A program made the position numbers and the translations under genes. Under the pieces are notes generated by a model. The model was not told where the DNA came from. It worked only from the letters and a program-made list of their open reading frames with translations, and did not search any database. Positions 53,139-63,998 of a stretch of 64,000 bases of DNA are shown here, one piece after another. The stretch's first letter is position 1. Each line of letters opens with the position of its first letter. Source of the DNA: Granulosicoccus sp963833195 (GTDB lineage: Bacteria; Pseudomonadota; Gammaproteobacteria; Granulosicoccales; Granulosicoccaceae); assembly GCA_963833195.1 (NCBI GenBank), contig CAWHXF010000027.1:2852001-2916000 (forward strand), in the 5' to 3' direction.

Positions 53139-54314
53139 ATGCGCGAGATAATCATCGCAGGCACCGGCATGACCCGGTTCGGTAAGTCGCCGGGCCTTGG
53201 CTTGCGGAAGCTGGCGACAGCTTCCGCCGGCGAGGCGTTGAAAGACGCCGGGCTGGAGGTGTCAGATATTGACCGGATCTACTTCGGCAATGCGGCGGGC
53301 GCGACCGTGACGCGGCAGGACATGGTGCGAGGTCAGGTGGCGTTCCGGCATGATCCGCTGAACGCGGTGCCCGTGATCAATGTCGAGAATGCCTGTGCCT
53401 CTGGCAGCAGCGCGGTGATGCTGGGGATCGAGTTTATCCGGGCGGGCACGACGGATGTGGTTCTGGCGCTTGGCGCGGAGCAGCTTTCGCACGAGATCCG
53501 TGAGCGCTCGGTGCAGGCGTTGCGTGGGTCGATGGACATTACGGAGATCGGCGAGGAAGACGCCGCCACATCGGCGCCGGGACAATCGGCACTGATGGAG
53601 TGCTACGCCGAGGAAGGCCGCGACTATATGGCCGAATACGGCGCGACGGCGGAGGATTTTGCCCGGGTTGCAGTGAAGAACCGCCGCCATGGCGAGTTGA
53701 ACCCGAGGGCGCATTTCCAGACTCCGCAGAGCATGGAGGATGTGCTTGGTGCGCGCGCCATTGCGCCGCCGCTGACGCTGTCGATGTGCTCGCCGATCAC
53801 CGATGGCTCGGCCGCGCTCGTGCTGTGTTCGGCCGAATTTGCCAAAGCGCGCGGGATTGCCGGGATCAGGGTGCTGGCGAGCCATATCGCGCCCGGACGC
53901 GGGCAGGGTTCCAGCCCGCTGGGCGATGCGACACGGCTGGCCTATGAGACCGCCGGGCTGGGACCAGACGACATGCAGCTTGTCGAGCTGCATGACGCCG
54001 CCGCCCCTGCGGAGCTGATCCAATATGAGGATCTCCAGCTTTGTGGTCCGGGTGAGGGCATCCGACTGATCCGCGACGGCGCCACGCAGCTTGGTGCGCG
54101 CTGCCCGGTCAACCTCAGCGGCGGGCTGATGAGCCGGGGGCATCCGCTGGGCGCCACTGGATGCGCGCAGCTCTTCGAGATCTGCGAGCATCTGCGGGGC
54201 CGGGCTGGCGGGCGGCAGGTGGAAGGCGCGCGCGTGGGGCTGGCGGCCAATGCCGGCGGCTGGATTGGCGGCACCTACGCGGTGGGCGTTTCGACAATTC
54301 TGGCAGCGGGTTAG
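53139..54314 (+). CDS. Thiolase family protein
   Basis: 391 residues. Unlike its upstream homolog it keeps the nucleophile: C86 in NVENACASGSSAVMLG. The second loop is NLSGGLMSRGHPLGATGCAQLFEICEHL, with His and Cys. It would cleave a 3-ketoacyl-CoA to release acetyl- or propionyl-CoA. Ribosome site AGGAGAGG-like just before ATG 53139. Third thiolysis-related gene in a row. Confidence 0.93.
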   Translation: MREIIIAGTGMTRFGKSPGLGLRKLATASAGEALKDAGLEVSDIDRIYFGNAAGATVTRQDMVRGQVAFRHDPLNAVPVINVENACASGSSAVMLGIEFIRAGTTDVVLALGAEQLSHEIRERSVQALRGSMDITEIGEEDAATSAPGQSALMECYAEEGRDYMAEYGATAEDFARVAVKNRRHGELNPRAHFQTPQSMEDVLGARAIAPPLTLSMCSPITDGSAALVLCSAEFAKARGIAGIRVLASHIAPGRGQGSSPLGDATRLAYETAGLGPDDMQLVELHDAAAPAELIQYEDLQLCGPGEGIRLIRDGATQLGARCPVNLSGGLMSRGHPLGATGCAQLFEICEHLRGRAGGRQVEGARVGLAANAGGWIGGTYAVGVSTILAAG

Positions 54315-54326
54315 CGGGGCAGGGCG

Positions 54327-55151
54327 ATGGAACGCAGCGAGATGGAAACGGCCATTCTGGAAAGTCCCGCCGAGGGGGTGGCCCGGCTCACGTTGAACCG
54401 GCCGGAGCGCGGCAACGCGGTGGTGCCGGAGCTTGTGCGCGATCTGATGGCGGCCCTCGACAGTGTGGAGGCCGACACCAAGGTGCGCGTGCTCATCGTC
54501 ACCGGCGCAGGCCGCAACTTTTGCGCCGGGGCCGATCTGCCTGGGATGCAGGCCTATGTCGAGAACGATCTGCCCCGTCTCGAAGAGCCCTATAATGCGC
54601 GGCTGCTCCATCCGCTCACCCAGCGGCTTGCCGGGCTGAGCCTCCCGACGCTGGCGGCGGTGAACGGGGCTGCGACGGCGGGCGGGTTCGACCTGAGCCT
54701 TGCTTGCGACATGCGCCTTGCGGGCACTTCGACCCGGTTTGGCGAAACTTACATCAACCTCGGCCTCGCGCCGGGCAATGGTGGCGCGTGGTTTCTGCCT
54801 CGGCTCGTGGGCAGCGCCCTTGCCGCAGAGTTGGCCTTTACCGGTGATCTGATCACTGCCGAACAGGCGCTGGAGTGGCGGATCGTGAACCGCGTGGTCC
54901 CAGATGACAGGCTTCAGGATGAAGCTCTGGCGCTGGCCTCGCGCCTTGCCAGCAAACCGCGCAAGGCGCTGATGGCGACCAAGCAGCTGCTGCGTGCCAG
55001 CTGGCAGAGCGATCTGCCGGGGGCGCTGAACATGAGCTACTGGGCCACCCATACGCTGCAATACAGCGCCGACTTCCGCGAGGGGGTCGACGCTGCGATC
55101 GAAAAACGCACACCGCGATACAATCGTCCGGAAACGGAACGCGGCAGCTGA
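54327..55151 (+). CDS. Enoyl-CoA hydratase/isomerase
   Basis: 274-residue crotonase. Oxyanion hole from NFCAGADLPGM and NGAATAGGFDLSLACDMRLAG. The catalytic segment is ETYINLGLAPGNGGAWFLPRLVG. The C-terminal ATKQLLRASW is typical. One hydratase of the beta-oxidation set; reads on directly from the thiolase gene. ATG 54327 or the internal ATG six codons later could be used. Confidence 0.92.
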   Translation: MERSEMETAILESPAEGVARLTLNRPERGNAVVPELVRDLMAALDSVEADTKVRVLIVTGAGRNFCAGADLPGMQAYVENDLPRLEEPYNARLLHPLTQRLAGLSLPTLAAVNGAATAGGFDLSLACDMRLAGTSTRFGETYINLGLAPGNGGAWFLPRLVGSALAAELAFTGDLITAEQALEWRIVNRVVPDDRLQDEALALASRLASKPRKALMATKQLLRASWQSDLPGALNMSYWATHTLQYSADFREGVDAAIEKRTPRYNRPETERGS

Positions 55152-55168
55152 AACGTCAGGAGAGAGCA

Positions 55169-56306
<1,138 letters not shown>

Positions 56307-56369
56307 GGGCCTTGCGCAGCGCCGATCGGGCACCGCCGCAGCAAACCGCCTGCCGGGGCTTTCGAGGCG

Positions 56370-56391
56370 TAATGTTGCAACGGTGCATTGC
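56370..56391. promoter_or_regulatory. TAATG-TGC motif before the SMP-30 gene
   Basis: TAATGTTGC at 56370 is followed after a short gap by GTGCATTGC. A close relative (TAATGCTGC, then GTGC) lies at 50749 before the MaoC gene, in both cases directly after GAGGCG. Two copies at the heads of two gene blocks suggest a shared regulator site. Confidence 0.35.
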
Positions 56392-56535
56392 CATTGCAGG
56401 GCTTGAATGAGCTCCCTCGGAGGCCGATCCTGAGAAGCGAGCACACGCGCCCGGGCCGTGCACGAGGCGGCAGGCGCCGGAGGAGACGCCGAGGTGCCCG
56501 CACCAGAGCCGAGCGGCGCACAGGGAGATGATCGA

Positions 56536-57498
56536 ATGACACTGACAGAGATTTCGCCCTTTTCTGCCGAGGACCTTGAGGTGATCGGCGCGGGGTTGAA
56601 CCGGCCCGAATGTGTTTTGGCGGCCAGCAATGGCAGGCTCTATTCGGGTGACTGGACACTGGGCATTGCCGAGGTAGCGCCGGACGGAACGGTTGCGCCC
56701 GCGATCGAGGCTGATCTGATCGGGCAGGGTTTGTTACCCAATGGCATTGCGATGACCGGGGAGGGCGACTTTCTGTTTGCCAATCTCGGCGCAGCGGGGG
56801 GCGTCTGGCGCGTCGGCCGTAGCGGTGAGGCGGTGGCCGTGGCGAGCGAGGTGGAGGGCCGCCCGATCCCGCCGGCGAACTTTGTGCTGATCGACGGCGC
56901 GCGCATATGGATCACGGTGAGCGCCTCGTCGCGCAACCACAGCTTTTTCACCGCCGAGGAGACCACCGGGCAGATCTTGCTGCTGGAGGACGGCGTGGTG
57001 CGGGTGATGGCCGAGGGGCTGACATGGACCAATGAGTTGAGGATTTCGCCGAATGGGCGGCATCTGTATGTCAACGAGACCTTCGCCTGTCGGACGACCC
57101 GCTATGACCTTGGCGTCGACGGCAACCTGTCGAACCCGCATCGCACGAACTACCCCAAAGGGGTCTTCCCCGATGGGCTGGCTTTTGATGCAGAGGGTGG
57201 GCTGTGGTCGGCTTGCGTGGTTTCCAACCGGCTGATCCGGCTCGGTCCGGACGGCGAATGGAAGGTGATCTTCGAAGACCTTTCGCCCGATTTTGACAGT
57301 ATCGCGGAGTACCATGCGCAGGGTCGCATGACCCGCGACATGATCGTGGAAGCTAAGGGCCAGCGGGCGGCGAACTTCTCGAGCCTCGCCTTCGGGGGCG
57401 GCGATCTGAAGACCCTCTATATCGGGGGGCTCGGCCTGAGCGGGATCATGGCGCTGAAGGTGCCGGTGGCAGGCTACCCGATGGCGCATTGGTCCTGA
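56536..57498 (+). CDS. SMP-30/gluconolactonase family protein
   Basis: 320-residue six-bladed beta-propeller of the lactonase type. It has the metal-site Glu near the N-terminus (LNRPECVLAASNGRLYSGDW), the Asn and Asp in WTNELRISPNGRHLYVNETFACRTTRYDL, and FPDGLAFDAEGGLWSA. It may hydrolyse a lactone in this pathway, though some family members are not lactonases. ATG 56536 follows GGAG-like sequence; 37 codons of open frame upstream lack similarity. Confidence 0.9.
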   Translation: MTLTEISPFSAEDLEVIGAGLNRPECVLAASNGRLYSGDWTLGIAEVAPDGTVAPAIEADLIGQGLLPNGIAMTGEGDFLFANLGAAGGVWRVGRSGEAVAVASEVEGRPIPPANFVLIDGARIWITVSASSRNHSFFTAEETTGQILLLEDGVVRVMAEGLTWTNELRISPNGRHLYVNETFACRTTRYDLGVDGNLSNPHRTNYPKGVFPDGLAFDAEGGLWSACVVSNRLIRLGPDGEWKVIFEDLSPDFDSIAEYHAQGRMTRDMIVEAKGQRAANFSSLAFGGGDLKTLYIGGLGLSGIMALKVPVAGYPMAHWS

Positions 57499-57542
57499 GC
57501 CGAAGATGCGCGCGCTCCACATATCCACAAAGGAAGTCCACC

Positions 57543-58772
57543 ATGTCTCACTTTCCGCTTGAGGGCCTTCTGGTCGTGGATCTCACGCAGATCTACAACG
57601 GCCCCTATTGCACCTACCTGTTGGCGCTGAACGGCGCGACGGTGATCAAGATCGAACCGCCCGGCGGTGAATCGTTGCGGCGTCGCGGCGTGGTTGGCGG
57701 CGCCGGGTTGCCTTTTGCAATGCTGAACGGTGCCAAGAAATCGCTCGCGCTCGATCTCAAGAGCGAGGAGGGGCGCAAGGCCTTTCTGGAGTTGATCGGC
57801 AAAGCGGACGTGTTGGTGGAGAACTTCTCGCCCGGCACGATGGACCGGCTGGGGTTTGGCTATGACCGGCTGAAGGCGTTGAACCCGAGGCTGATCTATG
57901 CCGCCAGTTCGGGCTTCGGCAGCACCGGCCCCTACAAGAACTACCCGGCGATGGACCTCACGGTGCAGGCCATTTCCGGCGTTATGGAAACCACCGGCTT
58001 CGCCGATCGCCCGCCGGTCAAGGCCGGGCCGGCACTCTGCGACTTCTTTGCTGGCATCCATCTGCATTCGGCAGTGATGATGGCGCTTTTTGACCGCGAG
58101 AAGACTGGCACCGCCCGGCGCGTGGAGGTTGCGATGCAGGATGCGGTTTATGCCTCGCTCAGTTCCAGTCTGGGGCTGTGGTGGGGTGGGCATGGCGGCA
58201 AGGATGCGCCGCCGCGCACCGGAAACCGCCATGCCGGAATGGCCGAGGCGCCCTATAACGTTTATCCCGCATCGGACGGCTGGGTGGCGATCATCTGCGT
58301 TGGAGAAGTGCATTGGCAGCGGCTGAGCACCCTGATGGGAAAGCCCGAGCTTCAGGAGGATGCGCGCTTCGCCGACCTGGCGGCGCGGGTGGCGCATATC
58401 GATGAGGTGGATGCCATCGTTGGCGAATGGACGCGGACGCTTACGAAGCAGGAGATATTCGCGGCGCTGATGGAGGCCGGTGTGCCCGGCGCCCCGGTGC
58501 GCAACCTCGATGAGGTGGTGCATGACGAGAACATGCACGCGCGGGGTGCGCTCCAGCATCAGGACCACCCGGAATATGGCGACATTATCGTGCAGCAGAC
58601 GCCGATGCGCTTTGACGGGCTCACCCCGATGACGATCCCGCCGAGCCGCACCCTGGGTGAAGATACCTACGAGGTGCTTGCCACGATGACCTCGCTTTCG
58701 CAGGACGAGATCGCCGTGATCCTCGGGCGCGCCGAGGGCGCGAAAGGCAGGACATCCAATGCCAAGCTTTGA
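57543..58772 (+). CDS. CoA-transferase family III (CaiB/BaiF)
   Basis: 409-residue family III CoA-transferase. N-terminus with LEGLLVVDLTQIYNGPYCTYLLALNGATVIKIEPPGGE; DVLVENFSPGTMDRLGFGYDRLKALNPRLIYAASSGFG; catalytic Asp in PAMDLTVQAISGVME; and GNRHAGMAEAPYNVYPASDGWVAI. It moves CoA between carboxylic acids, activating the substrate. Overlap of roles with the acyl-CoA synthetase at 60 kb suggests different intermediates. Confidence 0.93.
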   Translation: MSHFPLEGLLVVDLTQIYNGPYCTYLLALNGATVIKIEPPGGESLRRRGVVGGAGLPFAMLNGAKKSLALDLKSEEGRKAFLELIGKADVLVENFSPGTMDRLGFGYDRLKALNPRLIYAASSGFGSTGPYKNYPAMDLTVQAISGVMETTGFADRPPVKAGPALCDFFAGIHLHSAVMMALFDREKTGTARRVEVAMQDAVYASLSSSLGLWWGGHGGKDAPPRTGNRHAGMAEAPYNVYPASDGWVAIICVGEVHWQRLSTLMGKPELQEDARFADLAARVAHIDEVDAIVGEWTRTLTKQEIFAALMEAGVPGAPVRNLDEVVHDENMHARGALQHQDHPEYGDIIVQQTPMRFDGLTPMTIPPSRTLGEDTYEVLATMTSLSQDEIAVILGRAEGAKGRTSNAKL

Positions 58773-58787
58773 GACGGGGAGGTTTGC

Positions 58788-59579
58788 GTGCTCTCGATAA
58801 GCAACCTTCAGGTGATGTATGGCAGAGCCGTCCAGGGCGTCCGCGATGTTTCGTTGGAGGTCGGGGCCAATCAAATTGTTGCACTCTTGGGGCCGAACGG
58901 TGCCGGAAAATCAACGGTTCTCAAGGCATTGTCTGGCGTTCTTGAACCCGAGGACGGCAAGATCATCGGCGGGGATATCCGGCTTGAGGGCCACTCTATT
59001 ACCGAACTGCCGCCCGAGTCCATCGTCGAGGCGGGCGTGGTGCTGGTGCCTGAGGGCCGGCAGCTTTTCATCGACCTGACGGTGGCCGAGAACCTGCTGG
59101 TCGGCGGTCACAGGCGGCCCAAGGCCGAGCTGCGGGGCGCTGTCGAGGAGATATATGACCGTTTTCCGGTGCTGCGTGAGCGGCGCAATGTGGCGGCAGG
59201 GTTCCTGTCGGGCGGTGAGCAGCAGATGGTGGCGCTTGGGCGGGCACTGATTGCGCGGCCCCGGCTGCTGGTTCTGGACGAGCCATCGCTGGGGCTGGCG
59301 CCGCAGATCGTGGCGAGGATTTTCGAAACGCTGGTGGAACTGCGGCGGGATCAGGGCATTTCGGTGCTGGTGATCGAGCAGAACGCGCGGGTTGCGCTCA
59401 ACATCGCGGACCGCGGCTACGTTGTGGAAGGTGGGCGCGTGGTGATGGATGGCACCGCCGCCGCACTGCTGGAGAACGACGACATCAAGCATTTCTATCT
59501 TGGCCTCTCGGATGGCGGGCGGTCACGCAATTTTCGCAACATCAAGCATTACAAGCGCCGCAAGAGGTGGCTGTTATGA
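58788..59579 (+). CDS. livF: Branched-chain-type ABC ATPase LivF
   Basis: 263 residues; GTG start. GPNGAGKSTVLKALSG is Walker A, LSGGEQQMVALGRALI the signature, LLVLDEPSLGLAPQ the Walker B, and VIEQNARVAL follows. The end ...NIKHYKRRKRWLL is a recurrent LivF tail in fatty acid/aromatic-acid type transporters. Overlaps livG by four bases. Likely transports an organic acid rather than an amino acid, given the neighbours. Confidence 0.92.
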   Translation: MLSISNLQVMYGRAVQGVRDVSLEVGANQIVALLGPNGAGKSTVLKALSGVLEPEDGKIIGGDIRLEGHSITELPPESIVEAGVVLVPEGRQLFIDLTVAENLLVGGHRRPKAELRGAVEEIYDRFPVLRERRNVAAGFLSGGEQQMVALGRALIARPRLLVLDEPSLGLAPQIVARIFETLVELRRDQGISVLVIEQNARVALNIADRGYVVEGGRVVMDGTAAALLENDDIKHFYLGLSDGGRSRNFRNIKHYKRRKRWLL

Positions 59580-60352
59580 GCGCGCTGTTGGAGGTCACCG
59601 GGCTGACCAAGCGCTTTGGCGGGCTGACTGCCGTATCCGACATGGCGCTGCGTGTCGAGGAAGGGCAGATCGTGGGGCTTATCGGCCCGAACGGCGCCGG
59701 AAAGACGACCTGTATCAACCTGATTTCCCGCATTTTACGCCCCAGTGAGGGAGACATTCGATTTGCCGGGAAAGACCTGCTCAAATGCCCTGCGCATGGT
59801 GTGACCGGCCTTGGGCTTGCCCGCACCTTTCAGAACCTTGCGTTGTTTCACAGCGGAACGGTGGTGGAAAACATCCTCGTCGGGCGGCACGGGCTGATGC
59901 AATCTTCGGTGCTCGGCTCGGCCTTCTACACCCGGAAGACACGGGCGGAAGAGATTGCGCACCGCGAGGCGGTGGAGCGGATCGTGGTTTTTCTGGAGAT
60001 CGAGCAGATTCGCGATGCGGTCGTGGGAAGCTTGCCCTACGGGCTGCAAAAGCGGGTGGAACTGGGCCGGGCGCTGGCAACCGAGGCGCGGTTGCTGCTG
60101 ATCGACGAGATGGTTTCGGGGATGAACCTTGAGGAAACCGAGGATATCGCCCGTTTCCTGCTGGATGCGCGGGCCGAGTTTGGCACTTCGATCCTGATGG
60201 TCGAGCATGATCTTGGCATGGTAATGGGCCTGTCGGACCGGGTTTATGTGATGAACTTCGGCGCCTTGCTCGCCGAGGGAACACCGGCAGAGGTTTCTGC
60301 CGACCCGCGGGTGATCGAGGCCTATGTCGGCGCAGAGGAGGTGGCGGCATGA
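59576..60352 (+). CDS. livG: Branched-chain-type ABC ATPase LivG
   Basis: 258 residues from ATG 59576: GPNGAGKTTCINLISRIL, GLARTFQNLALF, LPYGLQKRVELGRALATEARLLLIDEMVSGMN, MVEHDLGMVMGLSDRVYVMNFG. The signature LPYGLQKRVELGRAL and Walker B LLIDEMVSGMN (Met for Pro) are normal variants in LivG. Overlaps livF start-stop and overlaps the synthetase ATG. Confidence 0.92.
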   Translation: MSALLEVTGLTKRFGGLTAVSDMALRVEEGQIVGLIGPNGAGKTTCINLISRILRPSEGDIRFAGKDLLKCPAHGVTGLGLARTFQNLALFHSGTVVENILVGRHGLMQSSVLGSAFYTRKTRAEEIAHREAVERIVVFLEIEQIRDAVVGSLPYGLQKRVELGRALATEARLLLIDEMVSGMNLEETEDIARFLLDARAEFGTSILMVEHDLGMVMGLSDRVYVMNFGALLAEGTPAEVSADPRVIEAYVGAEEVAA

Positions 60353-62193
60353 GGGTATCGCGCCGGCCAAACGCCACCGCCGAGACGCTGCCCGGCCTGA
60401 TGTTGGAATGGGCGCAGAGATGCCCCGACGCCGTCGCCATGCGCGAGAAGGATTTCGGGATCTGGAACCCGGTTACTTGGGCGGAGTATCGCGAGCGGAT
60501 CGAAGCCTTCGCGCTTGGCCTGAAAGACCTCGGTTTCGGGGAGCAGGATGCGCTAGCCATTGCTGGGGAAAATGTGCCCGAGTGGCTGGTCGCCGACCTC
60601 GCCGTGCAGGTGCTCCGGGGCAAGGTGGTTGGAATCTATCCCACAAACCCCTGGCCCGAGTTGCGTTATATCGTGGAACATTCCGGGTCGCGGGTGATCG
60701 TTTGCACCGATCAGGAGCAGGTCGACAAGGTGCTGGATGCAGAAGAGGCGGAAGGCACGCTGGAACAGTTGACGCATATTCTATGCATCGACATGCGGGG
60801 GTTGCGGGACTATCCGCGCGGGCGCTTGAAGTCCTTCGATGAAGTTGTTGAACGCGGTCGAAAAATTCGCGCCGAGGACAAAGGTGCACCGACGCTGGAC
60901 GCCATGATCGCGCCGGTGCGGCCCGATGACGTTTGCGTGGTGGTTTACACCTCGGGCACGACGGGCAAGCCGAAGGGCGCCATGCTCACGCAGGCCAACC
61001 TGGTGGCTGCAGGGCGGTCTCTTGTCGGGCTCTACGGGCTCGACAACACGAATTACCAGGTGCTGTGCTACCTGCCGCTGTGCCATGTCGCGGAGCGGGT
61101 TTATTCGATCGTGTTTCACCTGCTGACCGGCGGTGAGGTCAATTTTGCCGAGTCCCTTGAGACAGTGAACGAAAACCTGCGGGAGATCGCGCCGACGGTC
61201 TTTCTCGGGGTGCCGCGGATCTGGGAGAAGTTGCAGGCCGGGGCATTGATCAAGTTGCAGGAGGCGCGGGCGCCGCAACCGGCGATCTTTGATTGGGCCT
61301 TCCGCCTTGGATCGCGGCTGCTGGAGCAGGAGGAAACATCGGGTGCCACGCTGCGCACTCGGCTGCTGCGCAAATTGTTGCATCTGGTGGTGTTCCGAAA
61401 TGTGCAGCTCGAAATGGGCCTGAGCCGCTCGCGTTACAGGTTTTGCGGTGGCGCGACCGTTTCTCCCGAGACGCTCCGGTTCTTCGCGGTCATCGGCCTG
61501 CCGGTTTGGCAGTGTTTCGGGATGACAGAGACCTCGGGGATCGTGTTTTCGCAGACCAATGAGCGGCATGAGAACGGCTGTTCTGGCCTGCCGCTGGAGG
61601 GCGTGGAATACCGGGTGGCCGAGGATGGCGAGATATTGATCCGCTCCGCGACCGTGTTTGCGGGCTACCTGCACGACGAGGCCGCGACGGCGGATGTGTT
61701 TGACGGCGAGTGGTTCAAGACCGGTGATATCGTGGAGTTCTCCCAAGGTGGCGAGTTGCGGGTGATCGACCGCAAGAAGGCGATCATCATCACCTCGGGC
61801 GGCAAGAACATCGCGCCCTCCGAAATCGAAAACGCGCTGAAGGAGTCGTTGTTCATTCACGAGGCCATCGTGGTGGGCGAGGGGCGGAAGTTTCTGGGTG
61901 GCCTGATCCAGATCGATATCGAGACGGTCGGCAAATGGGCGCAGCAACAGGGGCTGGCCTATACCAACTACAAGGATCTCGCGGGCAAGCTGGAAGTGCG
62001 GGAGTTGATCGGCAAGATCGTGGACGAGGTCAACGCCCGATTCGCGCGGGTAGAGAACATCCGGAAGTTCGTGCTGCTCGACAAGCAACTTGACCACGAT
62101 GACGGCGAAGTGACGGCGACCCAGAAGGTGCGCCGCAATATCATCGAGACACGCTTTGCCCGCGAGCTTGAAGAAATCTACGGAGCGGCCTGA
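60349..62193 (+). CDS. Long-chain-type acyl-CoA synthetase (AMP-dependent)
   Basis: 614-residue adenylate-forming ligase. P-loop VVYTSGTTGKPKGAMLTQANL, a LCYLPLCHVAERVYSIV segment, the A5-like QCFGMTETSGIVFSQT, the hinge-region FKTGDIVEFSQGGELRVIDRKKAIIITSGGKNIAPSEIE. It resembles FadD15-type ligases and would activate the imported acid. Starts four bases before the livG stop. Its position between livG and the permease is common in such clusters. Confidence 0.93.
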   Translation: MRVSRRPNATAETLPGLMLEWAQRCPDAVAMREKDFGIWNPVTWAEYRERIEAFALGLKDLGFGEQDALAIAGENVPEWLVADLAVQVLRGKVVGIYPTNPWPELRYIVEHSGSRVIVCTDQEQVDKVLDAEEAEGTLEQLTHILCIDMRGLRDYPRGRLKSFDEVVERGRKIRAEDKGAPTLDAMIAPVRPDDVCVVVYTSGTTGKPKGAMLTQANLVAAGRSLVGLYGLDNTNYQVLCYLPLCHVAERVYSIVFHLLTGGEVNFAESLETVNENLREIAPTVFLGVPRIWEKLQAGALIKLQEARAPQPAIFDWAFRLGSRLLEQEETSGATLRTRLLRKLLHLVVFRNVQLEMGLSRSRYRFCGGATVSPETLRFFAVIGLPVWQCFGMTETSGIVFSQTNERHENGCSGLPLEGVEYRVAEDGEILIRSATVFAGYLHDEAATADVFDGEWFKTGDIVEFSQGGELRVIDRKKAIIITSGGKNIAPSEIENALKESLFIHEAIVVGEGRKFLGGLIQIDIETVGKWAQQQGLAYTNYKDLAGKLEVRELIGKIVDEVNARFARVENIRKFVLLDKQLDHDDGEVTATQKVRRNIIETRFARELEEIYGAA

Positions 62194-62195
62194 GC

Positions 62196-63998
62196 ATGGA
62201 CATTGCCCTTTATCTGATCGTTCCCGGGCTGATCGTCGGAGCCTTCTACGGGCTGATCGGTATGGCCTTCGCGGTGATCTACAAGGCGACACGGGTGGTG
62301 AATTTCGCCCTCGGCGAGATGATGATGCTCACCACCTACACGGCCTTTGCATTGCAGGGTTATCTCGACCTTGGCTTTGTGCCGCTGGTGCTGGCCACCA
62401 TCGTGATTGCCGGGGCCATTGCCCTGATCGTGGAAATTCTGGTGATCCGGCCGATGCAGTCGGAGCCGCTCTTTTCGATCGTGATGGCCACGATCGGCTT
62501 GGCGATCCTGCTGCGCTCGCTAGTGGTGCTGATCTGGGGCGCCCTGCCGAGACCTTCCAACACCGGGCTTCCGGACACCTATGTAAACATCTTTGGTGTC
62601 GGGCTGTCTTACGGGCAAATCTGCATGGCGGGGCTCTTCGTAGTGGCCTCGGCCGGGGTTTTCGTGTTCTTCCGCTACTCCCGTTTCGGGCTCGCCATGC
62701 GGGCCACTGCCAGCCGCGAGACCACGGCGATGCTAATGGGCATAAGGGTGCGGCGGGTGCAGACGGTGGCCTGGGTCATGTCGACGGTGATTGCCGGTCT
62801 GGCGGGCATGTTGAGCGCCTCGATCTACACGTTGGTTCCGACCATTTACGCCGATGGTCTCAAGGGGTTTCCAGCAACGATTCTGGGTGGGTTGGATTCA
62901 GTGCTCGGCTCCACCCTTGGCGGCCTCGTCATCGGCGTAATCGAAAATCTCGCCGGGGGCTACATCGGCTCAGGCCTCAAGGAAATCGCAGGTTTCGTCA
63001 TCATTATTCTGGTGCTGATGATCCGTCCGTGGGGCCTGTTTGGCCAGAAAGATATTGAGAGAGTTCTGATGAGAAACGGCCATTTTCAAGCCTCCTATGG
63101 CAGGCTCGTGCAACTCACGGACAACACGGTTGTCTGGCGCTGGTGCGTGCTGTTCGGGGTTGCGCTCTGCGCCCTGCCTTTCGTGGTCGATGCCTACGGG
63201 CTGTCGATTGCGACCAGTATCTGCCTACAGGTCGTCGGCATTCTCGGGCTCAACCTGCTGGTGGGCAATGCGGGGCTGATTTCGCTCGGGTATTCGGGGT
63301 TTCTGGCAATCGGGGCCTATGCCAGCACGATCCTGCATATCGACCTTGGCTTGCCGATGTTGGTGACGATCCCGCTAGGCGGGGTGGCGGCGGCGCTGGC
63401 CGGGCTGGTGATTGGCATTCCATCGTTGCGGCTCAAGGGGCTTTATCTGGCGATCACCACGCTGGCCTTTGCCTTCATCGTCAACCACGGCATCGTGGAG
63501 GGCGGCGACCTGACGCGCGGATCGGCGGGCATTCTGGTTCTGGACCTGACCATTCTGGGCGTCGATCTGAGCGGTACGCGCTCCTTTTACTACGTCTGCC
63601 TTGGGGTGGCGGCGGTGGCGGGGCTGACCATGCTGAACCTCGGGCGCAGCCGGATCGGACGGGCCTTGCTGGCGGTTCGAGAATATGACATCGCCGCGCG
63701 CGCGATGGGCGTGAACCTGTGGAAGTACAAGCTCTACGCCTTTGTTATCAGCTCCTTCTACATCGGGATCTCGGGCGGGCTTTATGCCCATTACGTGAGC
63801 TATCTGAACGTCGACAACTTCAGCCCCTTCATCGGGATCGAAGCCATCGCCATGGTGATCGCGGGCGGGCTCGGCTCGGTGCTGGGTTCGGTGGCGGGCG
63901 TGATCATTCTGATGCTGTTGCCCGAACTCATCCGCCTGGTGCTCGGGCTTTTCGGACCCGATCTGACAGCGGTGTTCTCGACCAATGCCCTCGAGGTG
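62196..63998 (+). CDS. LivH-LivM fusion permease, cut by the window end
   Basis: One uninterrupted frame of 601 codons in the window. The first ~290 residues are a LivH permease (YLIVPGLIVGAFYGLIGMAFAVIYKATRVVNFALGEMM to IILVLMIRPWGLFGQKDIERVL). After a short linker the second half is a LivM permease (CLQVVGILGLNLLVGNAGLISLGYSGFLAIGAYAST, LRLKGLYLAITTLAFAFIVNHGIVEGGDLTRGSAG, GVNLWKYKLYAFVISSFYIGISGGLYAHYV). No stop occurs at the join near 63060. An internal ATG at 63069 might also start LivM alone. The 3' end runs off the window. Confidence 0.85.
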   Translation, partial: MDIALYLIVPGLIVGAFYGLIGMAFAVIYKATRVVNFALGEMMMLTTYTAFALQGYLDLGFVPLVLATIVIAGAIALIVEILVIRPMQSEPLFSIVMATIGLAILLRSLVVLIWGALPRPSNTGLPDTYVNIFGVGLSYGQICMAGLFVVASAGVFVFFRYSRFGLAMRATASRETTAMLMGIRVRRVQTVAWVMSTVIAGLAGMLSASIYTLVPTIYADGLKGFPATILGGLDSVLGSTLGGLVIGVIENLAGGYIGSGLKEIAGFVIIILVLMIRPWGLFGQKDIERVLMRNGHFQASYGRLVQLTDNTVVWRWCVLFGVALCALPFVVDAYGLSIATSICLQVVGILGLNLLVGNAGLISLGYSGFLAIGAYASTILHIDLGLPMLVTIPLGGVAAALAGLVIGIPSLRLKGLYLAITTLAFAFIVNHGIVEGGDLTRGSAGILVLDLTILGVDLSGTRSFYYVCLGVAAVAGLTMLNLGRSRIGRALLAVREYDIAARAMGVNLWKYKLYAFVISSFYIGISGGLYAHYVSYLNVDNFSPFIGIEAIAMVIAGGLGSVLGSVAGVIILMLLPELIRLVLGLFGPDLTAVFSTNALEV